28,290 nucleotides of DNA, taken from NCBI GenBank assembly GCA_005791685.1, contig SXVG01000057.1, positions 1-28,290 of the forward strand, written 5' to 3'. Made by a program: the position numbers and the translations under genes. Position 1 is the first letter of the stretch; each line of letters begins with the position of its first letter. The notes below the pieces were generated by a model. It searched no databases and was not told the origin of the DNA. It was given only the letters and a program-made list of their open reading frames with translations. This stretch comes from Methylotenera sp. Its GTDB lineage: Bacteria; Pseudomonadota; Gammaproteobacteria; Burkholderiales; Methylophilaceae. Below, in pieces: positions 7,947 to 15,758 of the stretch.

Positions 7947-8621
7947 GTGGCTATTTTAAGAAGCGCCGCACAAACCACCGGCATAGGCATGACGTCGCAA
8001 CGTACCCGCGACCGCATGTTGGTGCGTTTGCGCGAACAAGGGGTCAAAGACGAAGTTGTGCTTTCTGCCATGGCAGCCATTCCTCGGCATATTTTTGTCG
8101 ATGAAGCCTTGTCCATACGCGCTTACGAAGACGTTTCACTGCCCATAGGTTACGGCCAAACCATCTCACAACCGTATATCGTTGGTCGCATGTCTGAGGT
8201 ATTGCGTAATGGCTTGAATTTGAAAAAAGTGCTGGAAATCGGTACCGGTTGCGGCTACCAAACCGCGGTGTTATCTAAACTCGCCAAAGAAGTCTATTCA
8301 GTGGAGCGCATACGGCCGCTGGTAATGAAAGCCCGTGAACATCTACGTGACCTCAAATGCACCAACGTAAAATTAGGCCACGCCGATGGCAATATGGGGC
8401 TGACTGAGTTCGCGCCCTTTGATGGCATCATCGTCACGGCGGCGGCCAGTCATATCCCACAGGATTTGCTGGATCAGCTCGCCGTAGGCGGACGCTTGAT
8501 CATCCCGGTAGGCACGGACGAACAAGTTTTACACTTGGTCGAACGCCTATCTAAACATGACTATCAGCAAAGCAAATTGGAAGCGGTCAAATTTGTACCT
8601 TTATTAGGTGGCACCCAATAA
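7947..8621 (+). CDS. pcm: Protein-L-isoaspartate O-methyltransferase
   Basis: Methylates isoaspartyl residues formed by spontaneous damage of Asp and Asn, using S-adenosylmethionine, which starts repair of aged proteins. The frame begins at a GTG that abuts the surE TAA, giving 224 residues; an ATG at 7989 would give 210, nearer the E. coli length of 208. I keep GTG because the segment GIGMTSQRTRDRM across the second start looks like other betaproteobacterial versions. Family marks are LPIGYGQTISQPY (about 66-78), the SAM-binding VLEIGTGCGYQTAVLS (about 94-109) and DGIIVTAA. The start choice is the only real doubt. Tight spacing to surE and nlpD implies one operon. Confidence 0.95.
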   Translation: MAILRSAAQTTGIGMTSQRTRDRMLVRLREQGVKDEVVLSAMAAIPRHIFVDEALSIRAYEDVSLPIGYGQTISQPYIVGRMSEVLRNGLNLKKVLEIGTGCGYQTAVLSKLAKEVYSVERIRPLVMKAREHLRDLKCTNVKLGHADGNMGLTEFAPFDGIIVTAAASHIPQDLLDQLAVGGRLIIPVGTDEQVLHLVERLSKHDYQQSKLEAVKFVPLLGGTQ

Positions 8622-8623
8622 CC

Positions 8624-9529
8624 ATGCGTTATCTACTGGCATTTTTCAGTATAGGCTTATTGCTTAATCTAGCAGCGTGCAGCAGCAGCCCGCCCGCCCC
8701 TGTCATAGACCGCCTGCCTGCCAATGCCAGCAAGAGCGAGCCTAGCAACATCAAAAAACAAACGGTGGCAGTACGACCCACCTACAAGCCAGGTGACTGG
8801 CGGCCAGACACTTACACGGTAAAAAAAGGCGATAGCTTATTTAGCATAGGGCTGGAATACGGCTATTACTACAAAGACATCGCACTGGCCAACAACATCA
8901 GCGCACCCTACAACATCAAAGTGGGCCAGGTATTAAAACTGAATGCCGGCAAAGCGCTGAACCCAGACAACAATGGCGTTGAAATTAATGCCATCAAGCC
9001 CGAATCCGGCTTAGCCAGCGTCAACCTCAGCGAACCCAAAGGCTTGCGTGAACCCTATAGCGATGACGCCTTGAATAAAACCCAGGCTAAGCCGAATGCT
9101 AGCAGCAACGCCGCCACAGAAGTAAAAGCGGATAACAAAACCAGCGTTGAAACCACGGACAACATTGATTGGGCTTGGCCCACCAAAGGCAAGGTGGTGG
9201 CTAATTTCAACGAATCCAGCAATAAAGGCTTGGACATAGCCGGCAGCCCAGGCCAAGCCGTCAATGCCGCCGCCGCCGGTCGCGTCATATACAGCGGTTC
9301 GGACTTACGCGGTTATGGCAAGCTGGTCATCATCAAACACAACCCTAATTATTTATCCGTTTATGCACACAACAATCAAATTTTGGTTAAAGAAGGCCAG
9401 CAAATCAGCTTGGGGCAAAAAATCGCAGAAATGGGCAGCAGCGACAGCAACACGGTAAAACTGCATTTTGAAATTCGCCGCCAAGGCAAATCCGTCGACC
9501 CCCTTAAGTACTTAGCCGCCCTGCAATAA
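8624..9529 (+). CDS. nlpD: NlpD-type LysM/LytM murein hydrolase activator lipoprotein
   Basis: Envelope lipoprotein that in E. coli activates the septal amidase AmiC during daughter-cell separation. The 301-residue protein has a lipoprotein signal with lipobox LAAC (Cys19), a LysM peptidoglycan-binding domain at about 62-107, a low-complexity linker, and a C-terminal LytM/M23 domain from about 183 to 298. The domain looks catalytically dead: where active enzymes have the His of HxxxD there is Asn200 before Asp204, and the first His of HxH is Lys279 (only His281 remains). E. coli NlpD shows the same losses, so an activator role rather than hydrolysis is expected. It starts two bases after pcm and ends at a strong terminator. 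No rpoS follows. Confidence 0.93.
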   Translation: MRYLLAFFSIGLLLNLAACSSSPPAPVIDRLPANASKSEPSNIKKQTVAVRPTYKPGDWRPDTYTVKKGDSLFSIGLEYGYYYKDIALANNISAPYNIKVGQVLKLNAGKALNPDNNGVEINAIKPESGLASVNLSEPKGLREPYSDDALNKTQAKPNASSNAATEVKADNKTSVETTDNIDWAWPTKGKVVANFNESSNKGLDIAGSPGQAVNAAAAGRVIYSGSDLRGYGKLVIIKHNPNYLSVYAHNNQILVKEGQQISLGQKIAEMGSSDSNTVKLHFEIRRQGKSVDPLKYLAALQ

Positions 9530-9533
9530 ACGT

Positions 9534-9560
9534 AAAAAAAGCGGCTGAGCCGCTTTTTTA
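9534..9560. terminator. Bidirectional rho-independent terminator between nlpD and thioredoxin gene
   Basis: The stem GCGGC (9541-9545) / GCCGC (9549-9553) with loop TGA is flanked by six A (9535-9540) and six T (9554-9559), so it works on both strands. It begins five bases after the nlpD stop and lies 22 bases beyond the stop of the convergent thioredoxin gene. Confidence 0.93.
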
Positions 9561-9581
9561 TGGGATGCATGCCGTGACAGA

Positions 9582-9947
9582 CTATTTGGCTGCCTGGTCC
9601 GCGTAATACGAACGCACACCCTTCATATCAAATTCACGCGCCCATTTAATGATTTCCGCGAAAGCCGGCGCACCAATCTCACCTACTTGGGCGTGTATGC
9701 CCGCTTGCTCACGTATGACCAAAAAACCGGGGATTTGATTGACTTGGAAATACTCGCCAATCTCAGGATCGGCTTCGGTATTCACCATACCAAAAACAAT
9801 GTCTGGGTTAGCGGCAGCGGCGGCTTCAAAAGTAGGGGTAAAGGCCACGCAAGGATCACACCAAGGTGCCCAAAAATCGACGATAACAAAATCGTTTTTC
9901 TCTATGGTGTCTTTGAAATTCGCTTTAGTTAATGCAACAACGGCCAT
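9582..9947 (-). CDS. Thioredoxin-fold protein with CDPC active site
   Basis: A 121-residue cytoplasmic thioredoxin-like protein without signal peptide. The fold is clear: beta strand VIVDFWAPW, redox motif C30-D-P-C33, and the cis-proline loop QIPGF near residues 71-75. The dipeptide between the cysteines is Asp-Pro instead of Gly-Pro of classical TrxA, which should alter the redox potential or partner choice; that is inference. It is a few residues longer than TrxA at the C-terminus (E. coli TrxA has about 108). A Shine-Dalgarno sequence (AGGA) precedes the ATG. It lies 100 bases downstream of the nitroreductase gene on the same strand and could be cotranscribed or have its own promoter. It is probably not the main thioredoxin. 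Confidence 0.9.
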   Translation of the reverse strand: MAVVALTKANFKDTIEKNDFVIVDFWAPWCDPCVAFTPTFEAAAAANPDIVFGMVNTEADPEIGEYFQVNQIPGFLVIREQAGIHAQVGEIGAPAFAEIIKWAREFDMKGVRSYYADQAAK

Positions 9948-10047
9948 GACGGAATCCTAAATTTAATGGGTTAACTTGCTAATTTTAATTGCGAACGAGA
10001 GTTTAGCAGACCTGGCGCCATTAGTTAAGACTTAAGCGCACCGAGCA

Positions 10048-10635
10048 TTAGCCCCAGTGGTTTGAAAAAAACAAGCCATCCAAAGGCAAACGCGAACGGT
10101 CAGCTTGTTCACGCGCCAGCACTTCGGGGCTTAATGTGTCAAGGGCGGCGGCATAACCCACGCTAATCATGCTCATGAGCGTGTATTGACTGGGCACATT
10201 GAATTTTTCACGGGCTAAATCAGCCGCAAAGCCTCCTAGCTGATGCGCCATCAAACCCATGCTGGTGGCTTGTAAACACAAATTTTCAGCAGCGGCACCG
10301 CAATCGTATTGGGCCCAGCGATTAGGCTGCTGATTATGCCTAAACAAGCTGTCGGCACAAAGCAAAAACAGCACAGGCGCATCTTTTACCCAAGCTTGGT
10401 TGCCCTCTGACAAGCAATCGAAAGCAGATTGCCAAGCAACGCTGTCACTGGCTTTATTCCAGACGATAAAACGCCAGGGCTGATCACCAAAACAAGACGG
10501 CGCCCAGCGCGCGGCTTCCATCAAAGCGGTCATCTGCATGGGGCTGATGGGCTGCTCGGCAGCGTAAGCACGGCCACTCCAGCGCTGGGCTATGGTTTCA
10601 TTAAGCGGGACTTGGCTAATCGCAGGCTTATGCAT
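10048..10635 (-). CDS. Nitroreductase-family FMN-dependent oxidoreductase
   Basis: A 195-residue member of the nitroreductase fold, which binds FMN in a dimer interface and reduces nitro compounds, quinones or similar acceptors with NAD(P)H. Supporting marks are the N-terminal RWSGRAY segment at about 18-24 (the phosphate-binding R-S-x-R-x-type motif), EAARWAPSCFGDQPWRF near 40-56 (the flavin-binding P-S-x-x-x-Q-P-W-R-F pattern), and the GAAAENLCLQATSMGL helix. The physiological substrate cannot be told. It starts 12 bases after the ridA stop, so an alr-ridA-nitroreductase operon is likely. No signal peptide. Confidence 0.88.
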   Translation of the reverse strand: MHKPAISQVPLNETIAQRWSGRAYAAEQPISPMQMTALMEAARWAPSCFGDQPWRFIVWNKASDSVAWQSAFDCLSEGNQAWVKDAPVLFLLCADSLFRHNQQPNRWAQYDCGAAAENLCLQATSMGLMAHQLGGFAADLAREKFNVPSQYTLMSMISVGYAAALDTLSPEVLAREQADRSRLPLDGLFFSNHWG

Positions 10636-10647
10636 GGCGCACTCAAA

Positions 10648-11022
10648 TTAAGCTAAAGACACGATGGCTTCGATTTCCAGCAACACGTCACGTGGCAATT
10701 TAGCCACTTGCACAGTAGAACGCGCTGGCTTATGGCCGGCAAATACCTCGCCATACACGGTGTTCATGGCGACGAAATCGTCTAAATTTTTTAAAAACAC
10801 GGTGGTCTTTGCCACTTTACTTAAATCGGCACCGGCCGCCTCTATGACGGCTTTTAAATTAGCCAACACTTGGCGGGTTTGTTCGCTAATGTCGCCGTCA
10901 TTCAAACTGCCGTCTGGACGCAGGGCAATTTGCCCAGAAGTAAACAATACATCGCCGACCACCATGGCTTGAGAATAAGGACCGATGGCGGCTGGTGCAT
11001 TAGGCGTTTGGATAAAGTGCAT
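10648..11022 (-). CDS. ridA: RidA family 2-iminobutanoate/2-iminopropanoate deaminase
   Basis: Hydrolyses reactive enamine/imine intermediates such as 2-aminoacrylate, released by PLP-dependent enzymes, to keto acids and ammonia. Length of 124 residues is typical (E. coli 128). The segments NAPAAIGPYSQA, LFTSGQIA, KTTVFLKNLDDF and PARSTVQVAKLP are all diagnostic; the active-site arginine of the PARS motif and the glutamate of LEIEAI are present, so it should be an active archetypal RidA. The gene lies between alr and the nitroreductase gene, with 22 and 12 base gaps. AAGG about eight bases before the ATG serves as ribosome binding site. Confidence 0.95.
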   Translation of the reverse strand: MHFIQTPNAPAAIGPYSQAMVVGDVLFTSGQIALRPDGSLNDGDISEQTRQVLANLKAVIEAAGADLSKVAKTTVFLKNLDDFVAMNTVYGEVFAGHKPARSTVQVAKLPRDVLLEIEAIVSLA

Positions 11023-11044
11023 ATAAAAACCTTGCTATTAAAGA

Positions 11045-12151
11045 TTAGATGTTAGCCGGGTCGAAATAGTCAAAATGCGCCCGTTTAACGTTGCAAAAAA
11101 GCTCATAAGCGATGGTGCCAGCACTTTGTGCCACCCAATTAGCTGGCACCTGCTTGCCCCATAACTCAACCTGACTATTAAGACCGGCCGTTGGTATGTC
11201 GCTTAAATCGACGTACAGCATGTCCATAGAGACGCACCCTAACAAACGCGTCATTGTGCCATCAACGGCAATCGGCGTGCCGGTTTGCGCGGATCTAGGG
11301 TAACCGTCCGCGTAACCACACGCCACCACCCCGATGCGCATGGCCTTATCCGCCGTGAATAAACTGCCGTAGCCTATGGCGTCACCTTTTTCCAACTGAC
11401 GTAGCGCGATGATGCGTGAGCTAAAATGCATCACCGGCTCTAATAGATCGGGCTGAACGGGCTGCATAATCGGATGCGCACCATACAGCATGATGCCTGG
11501 CCTAGACCAGTGCTGCTTGGTGTTGATAACTTGATTTAACTGAGGCCATGCCAATATGGCCGCCGAATTAGCCACGCTACTGGTATGCGCTGTCGGCAAA
11601 TCGGCCAGCGTCGTTTGAAAAACCGCCAACTGTTGCATGGTGTGGCCAGAACTCAAATTGTCGGCATTGGCTAAATGGGTCATGGGCACAATGCTCGCCA
11701 CATTGTGGTGCCCTTTTAACTGCTGATAGGCCTTGATATAGGCATGCGGTGACAAGCCTAGCCTGTGCATGCCGCTGTCCATCTTCAACCACACTGGCAC
11801 CGCCCGGGCTAATTTAGCCGCCAGCAATATGTCCACTTGCCATGGCGCGTGTACTACCAAGCATAAATCATGCTGAACGATGACGCTTAATTCAGCGGCA
11901 GCAAAAAACCCTTCTAACAACAAAATCGGATCCGCAATGCCCGCCTCACGCAGTTGCAAGGCTTCTTCCAGCGTCGCCACGGCAAAGCCATCCGCTTCAT
12001 TTTTGAGTGCTTTAGCACAATGCACCGCGCCATGGCCATAAGCATTGGCTTTAATAACCGCCAAGGCCTTACCGGCTAACTGCTGTTTAGCCATGCGGTA
12101 ATTGTGCCTAAAAGCATCTAAGCGTATGTGTACAGTGGTGGGACGCGACAT
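11045..12151 (-). CDS. alr: Alanine racemase
   Basis: PLP-dependent enzyme that interconverts L- and D-alanine and supplies D-alanine for peptidoglycan. The 368-residue length is normal. The PLP lysine is Lys34 in AVIKANAYGHG, the second catalytic base is probably Tyr261 in AIGYGSLF, and Arg130 in KMDSGMHRLG is the conserved PLP-ring arginine. The promoter must lie in 12152-12261, because a tRNA-Pro terminator stands upstream. There is no Shine-Dalgarno sequence; AATATT lies six bases before the ATG, a possible -10 box (4 of 6 matches). It heads a probable operon with ridA and the nitroreductase gene. No second alr/dadX is visible in the window. Confidence 0.96.
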   Translation of the reverse strand: MSRPTTVHIRLDAFRHNYRMAKQQLAGKALAVIKANAYGHGAVHCAKALKNEADGFAVATLEEALQLREAGIADPILLLEGFFAAAELSVIVQHDLCLVVHAPWQVDILLAAKLARAVPVWLKMDSGMHRLGLSPHAYIKAYQQLKGHHNVASIVPMTHLANADNLSSGHTMQQLAVFQTTLADLPTAHTSSVANSAAILAWPQLNQVINTKQHWSRPGIMLYGAHPIMQPVQPDLLEPVMHFSSRIIALRQLEKGDAIGYGSLFTADKAMRIGVVACGYADGYPRSAQTGTPIAVDGTMTRLLGCVSMDMLYVDLSDIPTAGLNSQVELWGKQVPANWVAQSAGTIAYELFCNVKRAHFDYFDPANI

Positions 12152-12261
12152 TTTTTCAATATTCAGAGCATGGAGACTAAAGGTTTACACGCGCTTATTG
12201 TAGCGACTTCCGCCCTATCGACCAAGCACCAAAGCACAGTCAGCGCATGAGCGCGCCCAAG

Positions 12262-12299
12262 AATAAAAAATGGCTTACAGCCGTTTAACTGTAAGCCAT
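12262..12299 (-). terminator. Rho-independent terminator of tRNA-Pro
   Basis: A 10-bp stem (12271-12280 with 12289-12298, extendable by one A-T pair) and an 8-base loop are followed on the minus strand by TTTTTT-ATT (complement of 12262-12270). It lies just downstream of the tRNA-Pro 3' end and insulates alr from that transcript. Confidence 0.9.
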
Positions 12300-12308
12300 G
12301 ATTTAAAT

Positions 12309-12385
12309 TGGTCGGGACAGCAAGATTCGAACTTGCGACCCCTAGTCCCCCAGACTAGTACGCTACCAGGCTGCGCTATGCCCCG
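12309..12385 (-). tRNA. tRNA-Pro (anticodon GGG)
   Basis: A 77-base cloverleaf reads 5'->3' on the minus strand: acceptor CGGGGCA/TGTCCCG with the C1-G72 pair typical of bacterial tRNA-Pro, D-stem GCGC/GCGT, anticodon stem CTAGT/ACTAG with loop CTGGGGG (anticodon GGG, U33 present), T-arm GCAAG-TTCGAAT-CTTGC and an encoded CCA end. Its place after the MerR-type gene at the end of the pheST-ihfA cluster is a conserved arrangement in beta- and gammaproteobacteria. Confidence 0.97.
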
Positions 12386-12392
12386 AACCGAC

Positions 12393-12411
12393 GTTGTGGC
12401 CTTGCCACAAC
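12393..12411 (-). other. Hairpin in the tRNA-Pro 5' leader
   Basis: GTTGTGGC (12393-12400) and GCCACAAC (12404-12411) form a perfect 8-bp stem with a 3-base loop. It lies between the tRNA-Pro promoter candidate and the tRNA 5' end at 12385. No T-run follows, so it is not an intrinsic terminator; a role in processing by RNase P or endonucleases is a guess. Confidence 0.6.
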
Positions 12412-12419
12412 AGGGCGCC

Positions 12420-12448
12420 ATTATAACGCAAAAGGTCCAGCACTTTAA
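12420..12448 (-). promoter_or_regulatory. Candidate tRNA-Pro promoter
   Basis: On the minus strand, TTAAAG (12443-12448), a 17-base spacer and a perfect TATAAT (12420-12425) are followed directly by GGCGCCC. Such a G+C-rich discriminator is characteristic of stable-RNA promoters under stringent control. The expected start near 12413 would give a leader of about 28 bases before the tRNA. Confidence 0.6.
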
Positions 12449-12468
12449 AACGGGGAAGCGAAATAATG

Positions 12469-12882
12469 TTAAATAGTTTGCACGCGCAATAGCTTGAGTA
12501 TGGCTTGCATCTCCAGTTTGACTGCCGTGAAATCAAAACCGTTGGGGCTGGCATCTGCGCCCGCCATTAAATCCAGTTGGGGACTTGTTTGAGTTGCGTG
12601 GTTGCTGTCGCCCTCCGCGCCTTCTAAGCGGTTGCGCGCGCCACTGATGGTAAAGCCTTGCTCGTATAACAGTTCGCGTATACGGCGTATTAACAAGACT
12701 TCATGGTGTTGGTAGTAGCGGCGGTTGCCACGGCGTTTTACCGGTTTGAGCTGAGTAAACTCTTGTTCCCAATAGCGCAGCACGTGTGGCTTAACTCCAC
12801 AAAGCTCACTGACCTCGCCTATAGTAAAGTAACGCTTGGCGGGGATGGGTGGCAACTGCAATTTTGGCACGGGCTCACTCAT
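12469..12882 (-). CDS. MerR-family transcriptional regulator
   Basis: A 137-residue DNA-binding protein with an N-terminal MerR-type winged helix-turn-helix at about residues 15-85 (YFTIGEVSELCGVKPHVLRYW, then the RR-x-N-R-x-Y-Y wing and a LIRRIRELL helix). The C-terminal part is short, without cysteine clusters for metal sensing, so the effector is unknown. This gene type follows ihfA and precedes tRNA-Pro in many proteobacteria, yet its targets are, to my knowledge, uncharacterised. The start ATG at 12882 is preferred over a GTG at 12897, which would add five residues; neither has a strong ribosome binding site. It lies 66 bases after ihfA and is probably in the pheST-ihfA operon. Confidence 0.9.
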   Translation of the reverse strand: MSEPVPKLQLPPIPAKRYFTIGEVSELCGVKPHVLRYWEQEFTQLKPVKRRGNRRYYQHHEVLLIRRIRELLYEQGFTISGARNRLEGAEGDSNHATQTSPQLDLMAGADASPNGFDFTAVKLEMQAILKLLRVQTI

Positions 12883-12948
12883 ACGGCATATTCTCACTTA
12901 ACACTTCAATGGATAAGCCCTTAAACAAGCCATCCGCAGGATTGGGTT

Positions 12949-13242
12949 TTAATTCAGGTAATTCGCCTCAACCTTGGCTTTTAATTTTTGACTGGCATGG
13001 AACGTCACCACGCGACGTGCGGAAATAGGGATTTCTTCCCCTGTTTTTGGGTTGCGGCCAGGGCGCTCTGATTTTTTACGCAATTCAAAATTACCAAAAC
13101 CGGATAATTTAACACTGTCGCCGGCTTCTAAAGCGATGCGCACTTCTTCAAAAAATGCTTCCACCATGTCTTTGGCTTCGCGTTTATTCAACCCAACTTG
13201 CTCATAAAGCAAATCTGCAAGTTCAGCTTTTGTTAAGGTCAT
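12949..13242 (-). CDS. ihfA: Integration host factor subunit alpha
   Basis: The alpha subunit of IHF, a heterodimeric nucleoid protein that bends DNA sharply at specific sites and serves in transcription, replication and recombination. The protein has 97 residues (E. coli 99). Diagnostic segments are TKAELADLLYE at the N-terminus, KLSGFGNFELR in the beta saddle, and GRNPKTGEEIPISARRVV, the DNA-intercalating arm with its proline (residue about 65). The downstream position after pheT fits ihfA rather than hupA/B or ihfB. A Shine-Dalgarno sequence (GGAG) stands before the ATG. In E. coli, ihfA is also cotranscribed with pheST and from an internal promoter; the 90-base gap from pheT could hold one. 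Confidence 0.96.
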   Translation of the reverse strand: MTLTKAELADLLYEQVGLNKREAKDMVEAFFEEVRIALEAGDSVKLSGFGNFELRKKSERPGRNPKTGEEIPISARRVVTFHASQKLKAKVEANYLN

Positions 13243-13332
13243 ACCCCACTCCCATTTATTGCTAGCTTATAAAAGCCTAATCTCGAATTAATAAAGCCCT
13301 GCGCCATACGAAAAACAGCCCACACGGGTGAG

Positions 13333-15711
13333 CTAATTTCTTAAAACAGCATTGCAGTCATTTTGTAATAATTGTAGCAGATTTGCCATGACTGCATCGG
13401 CATCGCTATCTGTTAAAGTTTTTTGAGTATCGTGCATAAGTACTGATAATGCAAGGCTTTTTTTATTTTCATCTATGCCTGGGCCTTGATAGATATCGAA
13501 CAAGGCCACATCCTGCAACAGCGGAATATGCGCCTGTTTAATGCTAGCCAATAGCCGATTCACCGGCAAACTGGCATCCACCACCACCGCCAAATCGCGA
13601 CGCACCGGCAACAATTTTGACACTTCTTGGTAGGCCGGGATGCGGCGGTTCAATAAAGCACAGACGTCCAATTCAAACAAGAAGGTGCTTTTGGTCAAAT
13701 TGTAATGTTGCTGCCATTTTGGATGCAACTTACCCAAGCAACCTATGCGCAGACCGTCCAATAAAATGTCTGCGGTCTGGCCTGGGTGCAAGGCGCTGTG
13801 TTCGGCTTTTTCATAACTGGGCGTTTTAGCCAAGGCGGCATCACCGAGCAGAGCATCCACATGGGCTTTAACGTCAAAGAAATCCACCTCGGCATTGCTC
13901 GCGCCCCATTGCTCGGGTTTCGCACTGCCGTAGGCCAAGCCAGCAATCCGCGTGGTTTCAATAAAAGCCTGTTTTTGTTGATCGGCATACTGGTAGGTGG
14001 CACCCATTTCGAACAGAAACGCGCGCTCTTGCTTGCGGTTTAAGTTATACACCAAACTGTCCAATAAGCCGCCCCACAAACTGCTGCGCATGACGCTTAA
14101 ATTGCTAGCAATCGGGTTTTTCAATCTAATCGGCTGGGCGTTGGCCAACAAATCCGTTTCCCAAGCCTCATCGACAAAGCTGTAGTTGACCAATTCTTGA
14201 TAGCCCGCCGCCACCAAACCATCGCGCAAGGTGTTTTGCTGAGCACGCGCTTCTGGCGCTTCCAGCATGTCCAAAGCAGCCACTGGCGCAGTAGCCGGTA
14301 TGTGATCGTAACCGTGTAAGCGGGCAATTTCTTCGATCAAATCTTCTTCTATATTAATGTCAAAACGGTAACTGGGTGGGTCTACGGTAAATACCGCATC
14401 GCTAACGGTATAAGAGAAGCCTAACTGGCTGAGTAACTGCGCTACTTTTTCTTGGGTAAAAGCGATGCCCAACACCGAAATTAAGCGATTTAAACGCAAT
14501 TTGACCGCATGCCTGATTGGCAATGCGCCCGTCACTTCCGTGACTGTACCGGCCAAACCACCGCACAACTGTTTAATCAATTGCGTGGCCAGTTCCAGCG
14601 CATTACGCGCATTAGCAAAGTCCACGCCACGTTCAAATCGGTAGGATGAATCGGTGCTTAAACCCAATCTACGGGCTTTGCCGGCAATCACGGCTGGTGT
14701 GAAAAAGGCGCTTTCTAAAAAGACCGAGGTCGTGGCCTCATCCACCGAGGTCGCTTGACCGCCCATAATCCCCGCTAAGGCGATGGCCCCGCTGGCATCG
14801 GCAATCACCAAATCATCACTTTTTAATGCCACGCTTTGCTCATTGAGTAAAGTGATCTGCTCATTTTCATGGGCGAAACGCACGCGGATGCCACCGTTCA
14901 ATTTGGCCGCATCAAAAGCATGCATGGGCTGACCTAAGGCCAGCAAGACATAGTTAGTCACGTCAACCAGCACATTGATACCGCGCAAACCACTGCGTTC
15001 CAAACGCTTAATCATCCAATCTGGCGTGCTGGCTTTAGCATTAAGCCCCGTGATTAAACGGCCGCAATAGCGCGGGCAAGCGACTTGCTCGCTCACGGCA
15101 ACCGCTAAGCTGCCTGCCGTGTCGTTGGTCACGGGCTCAATCTCGTCAAAGCGAGTGCTGGCACCGGTGATGGCCGCCACATCGCGGGCAATGCCTTTAA
15201 GGCTTAAGCAATCACTGCGGTTAGGGGTGAGTTTAAGCGTGAGCAAATGGTCGTCTAAGTCCAGGTATTGACGGATGTCTTGGCCTATAGGCGCCAGGCT
15301 GTCTAATTCCAATAGGCCACTGGCTTCGGCCGTCAAGCCTAATTCTTTGGATGAGCACATCATGCCAAACGATTCCACACCTCGGACTTTGGCTTGTTTG
15401 ATAGAAATGCCAGGCAGTTCCGCACCCACCAAGGCACAAGGAGCGATTAAACCAGCCCGCGCATTGGCTGCCCCACAAACAATTTGTATGGGTTGATCCC
15501 CACCCACATCAACCACACACACTTGCAAGCGGTCGGCATCCGGATGCTTGGCCACGCTGACAATTTTTGCCACCACCACTTGACTGAAAGGGGCCGCGAC
15601 CGGCTGCATATCTTCCACTTCCAGACCGGCCATGGTCAAAGCATGACTCAATGCCTGACTGTCTAAATCCGTACTCACCAGACTGCGTAACCAATTTTCT
15701 GAAAACTGCAT
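13333..15711 (-). CDS. pheT: Phenylalanyl-tRNA synthetase beta subunit
   Basis: The large subunit of the (alpha-beta)2 PheRS; it binds tRNA-Phe and edits mischarged Tyr-tRNA-Phe. Its 792 residues match E. coli (795). Domain order is normal: N-terminal MQFSENWLRSLV, an OB-fold tRNA-binding domain at about 40-148 (KIVSVAKHPDADRLQVC, GVESFGMMCSSKELGL), the B3/B4 editing region (about 210-370), the B5 domain (about 400-475, with DINIEEDLIEEIARLHGYD), the class II-like B6/B7 core, and the C-terminal ferredoxin-fold anticodon-binding domain (about 698-792). It begins 47 bases after pheS with AAGG as ribosome binding site. Confidence 0.98.
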   Translation of the reverse strand: MQFSENWLRSLVSTDLDSQALSHALTMAGLEVEDMQPVAAPFSQVVVAKIVSVAKHPDADRLQVCVVDVGGDQPIQIVCGAANARAGLIAPCALVGAELPGISIKQAKVRGVESFGMMCSSKELGLTAEASGLLELDSLAPIGQDIRQYLDLDDHLLTLKLTPNRSDCLSLKGIARDVAAITGASTRFDEIEPVTNDTAGSLAVAVSEQVACPRYCGRLITGLNAKASTPDWMIKRLERSGLRGINVLVDVTNYVLLALGQPMHAFDAAKLNGGIRVRFAHENEQITLLNEQSVALKSDDLVIADASGAIALAGIMGGQATSVDEATTSVFLESAFFTPAVIAGKARRLGLSTDSSYRFERGVDFANARNALELATQLIKQLCGGLAGTVTEVTGALPIRHAVKLRLNRLISVLGIAFTQEKVAQLLSQLGFSYTVSDAVFTVDPPSYRFDINIEEDLIEEIARLHGYDHIPATAPVAALDMLEAPEARAQQNTLRDGLVAAGYQELVNYSFVDEAWETDLLANAQPIRLKNPIASNLSVMRSSLWGGLLDSLVYNLNRKQERAFLFEMGATYQYADQQKQAFIETTRIAGLAYGSAKPEQWGASNAEVDFFDVKAHVDALLGDAALAKTPSYEKAEHSALHPGQTADILLDGLRIGCLGKLHPKWQQHYNLTKSTFLFELDVCALLNRRIPAYQEVSKLLPVRRDLAVVVDASLPVNRLLASIKQAHIPLLQDVALFDIYQGPGIDENKKSLALSVLMHDTQKTLTDSDADAVMANLLQLLQNDCNAVLRN

Positions 15712-15758
15712 AATGCTTTTAACCTTAAGGAAAAACGTGACGGAACGCGCTGACCGCG

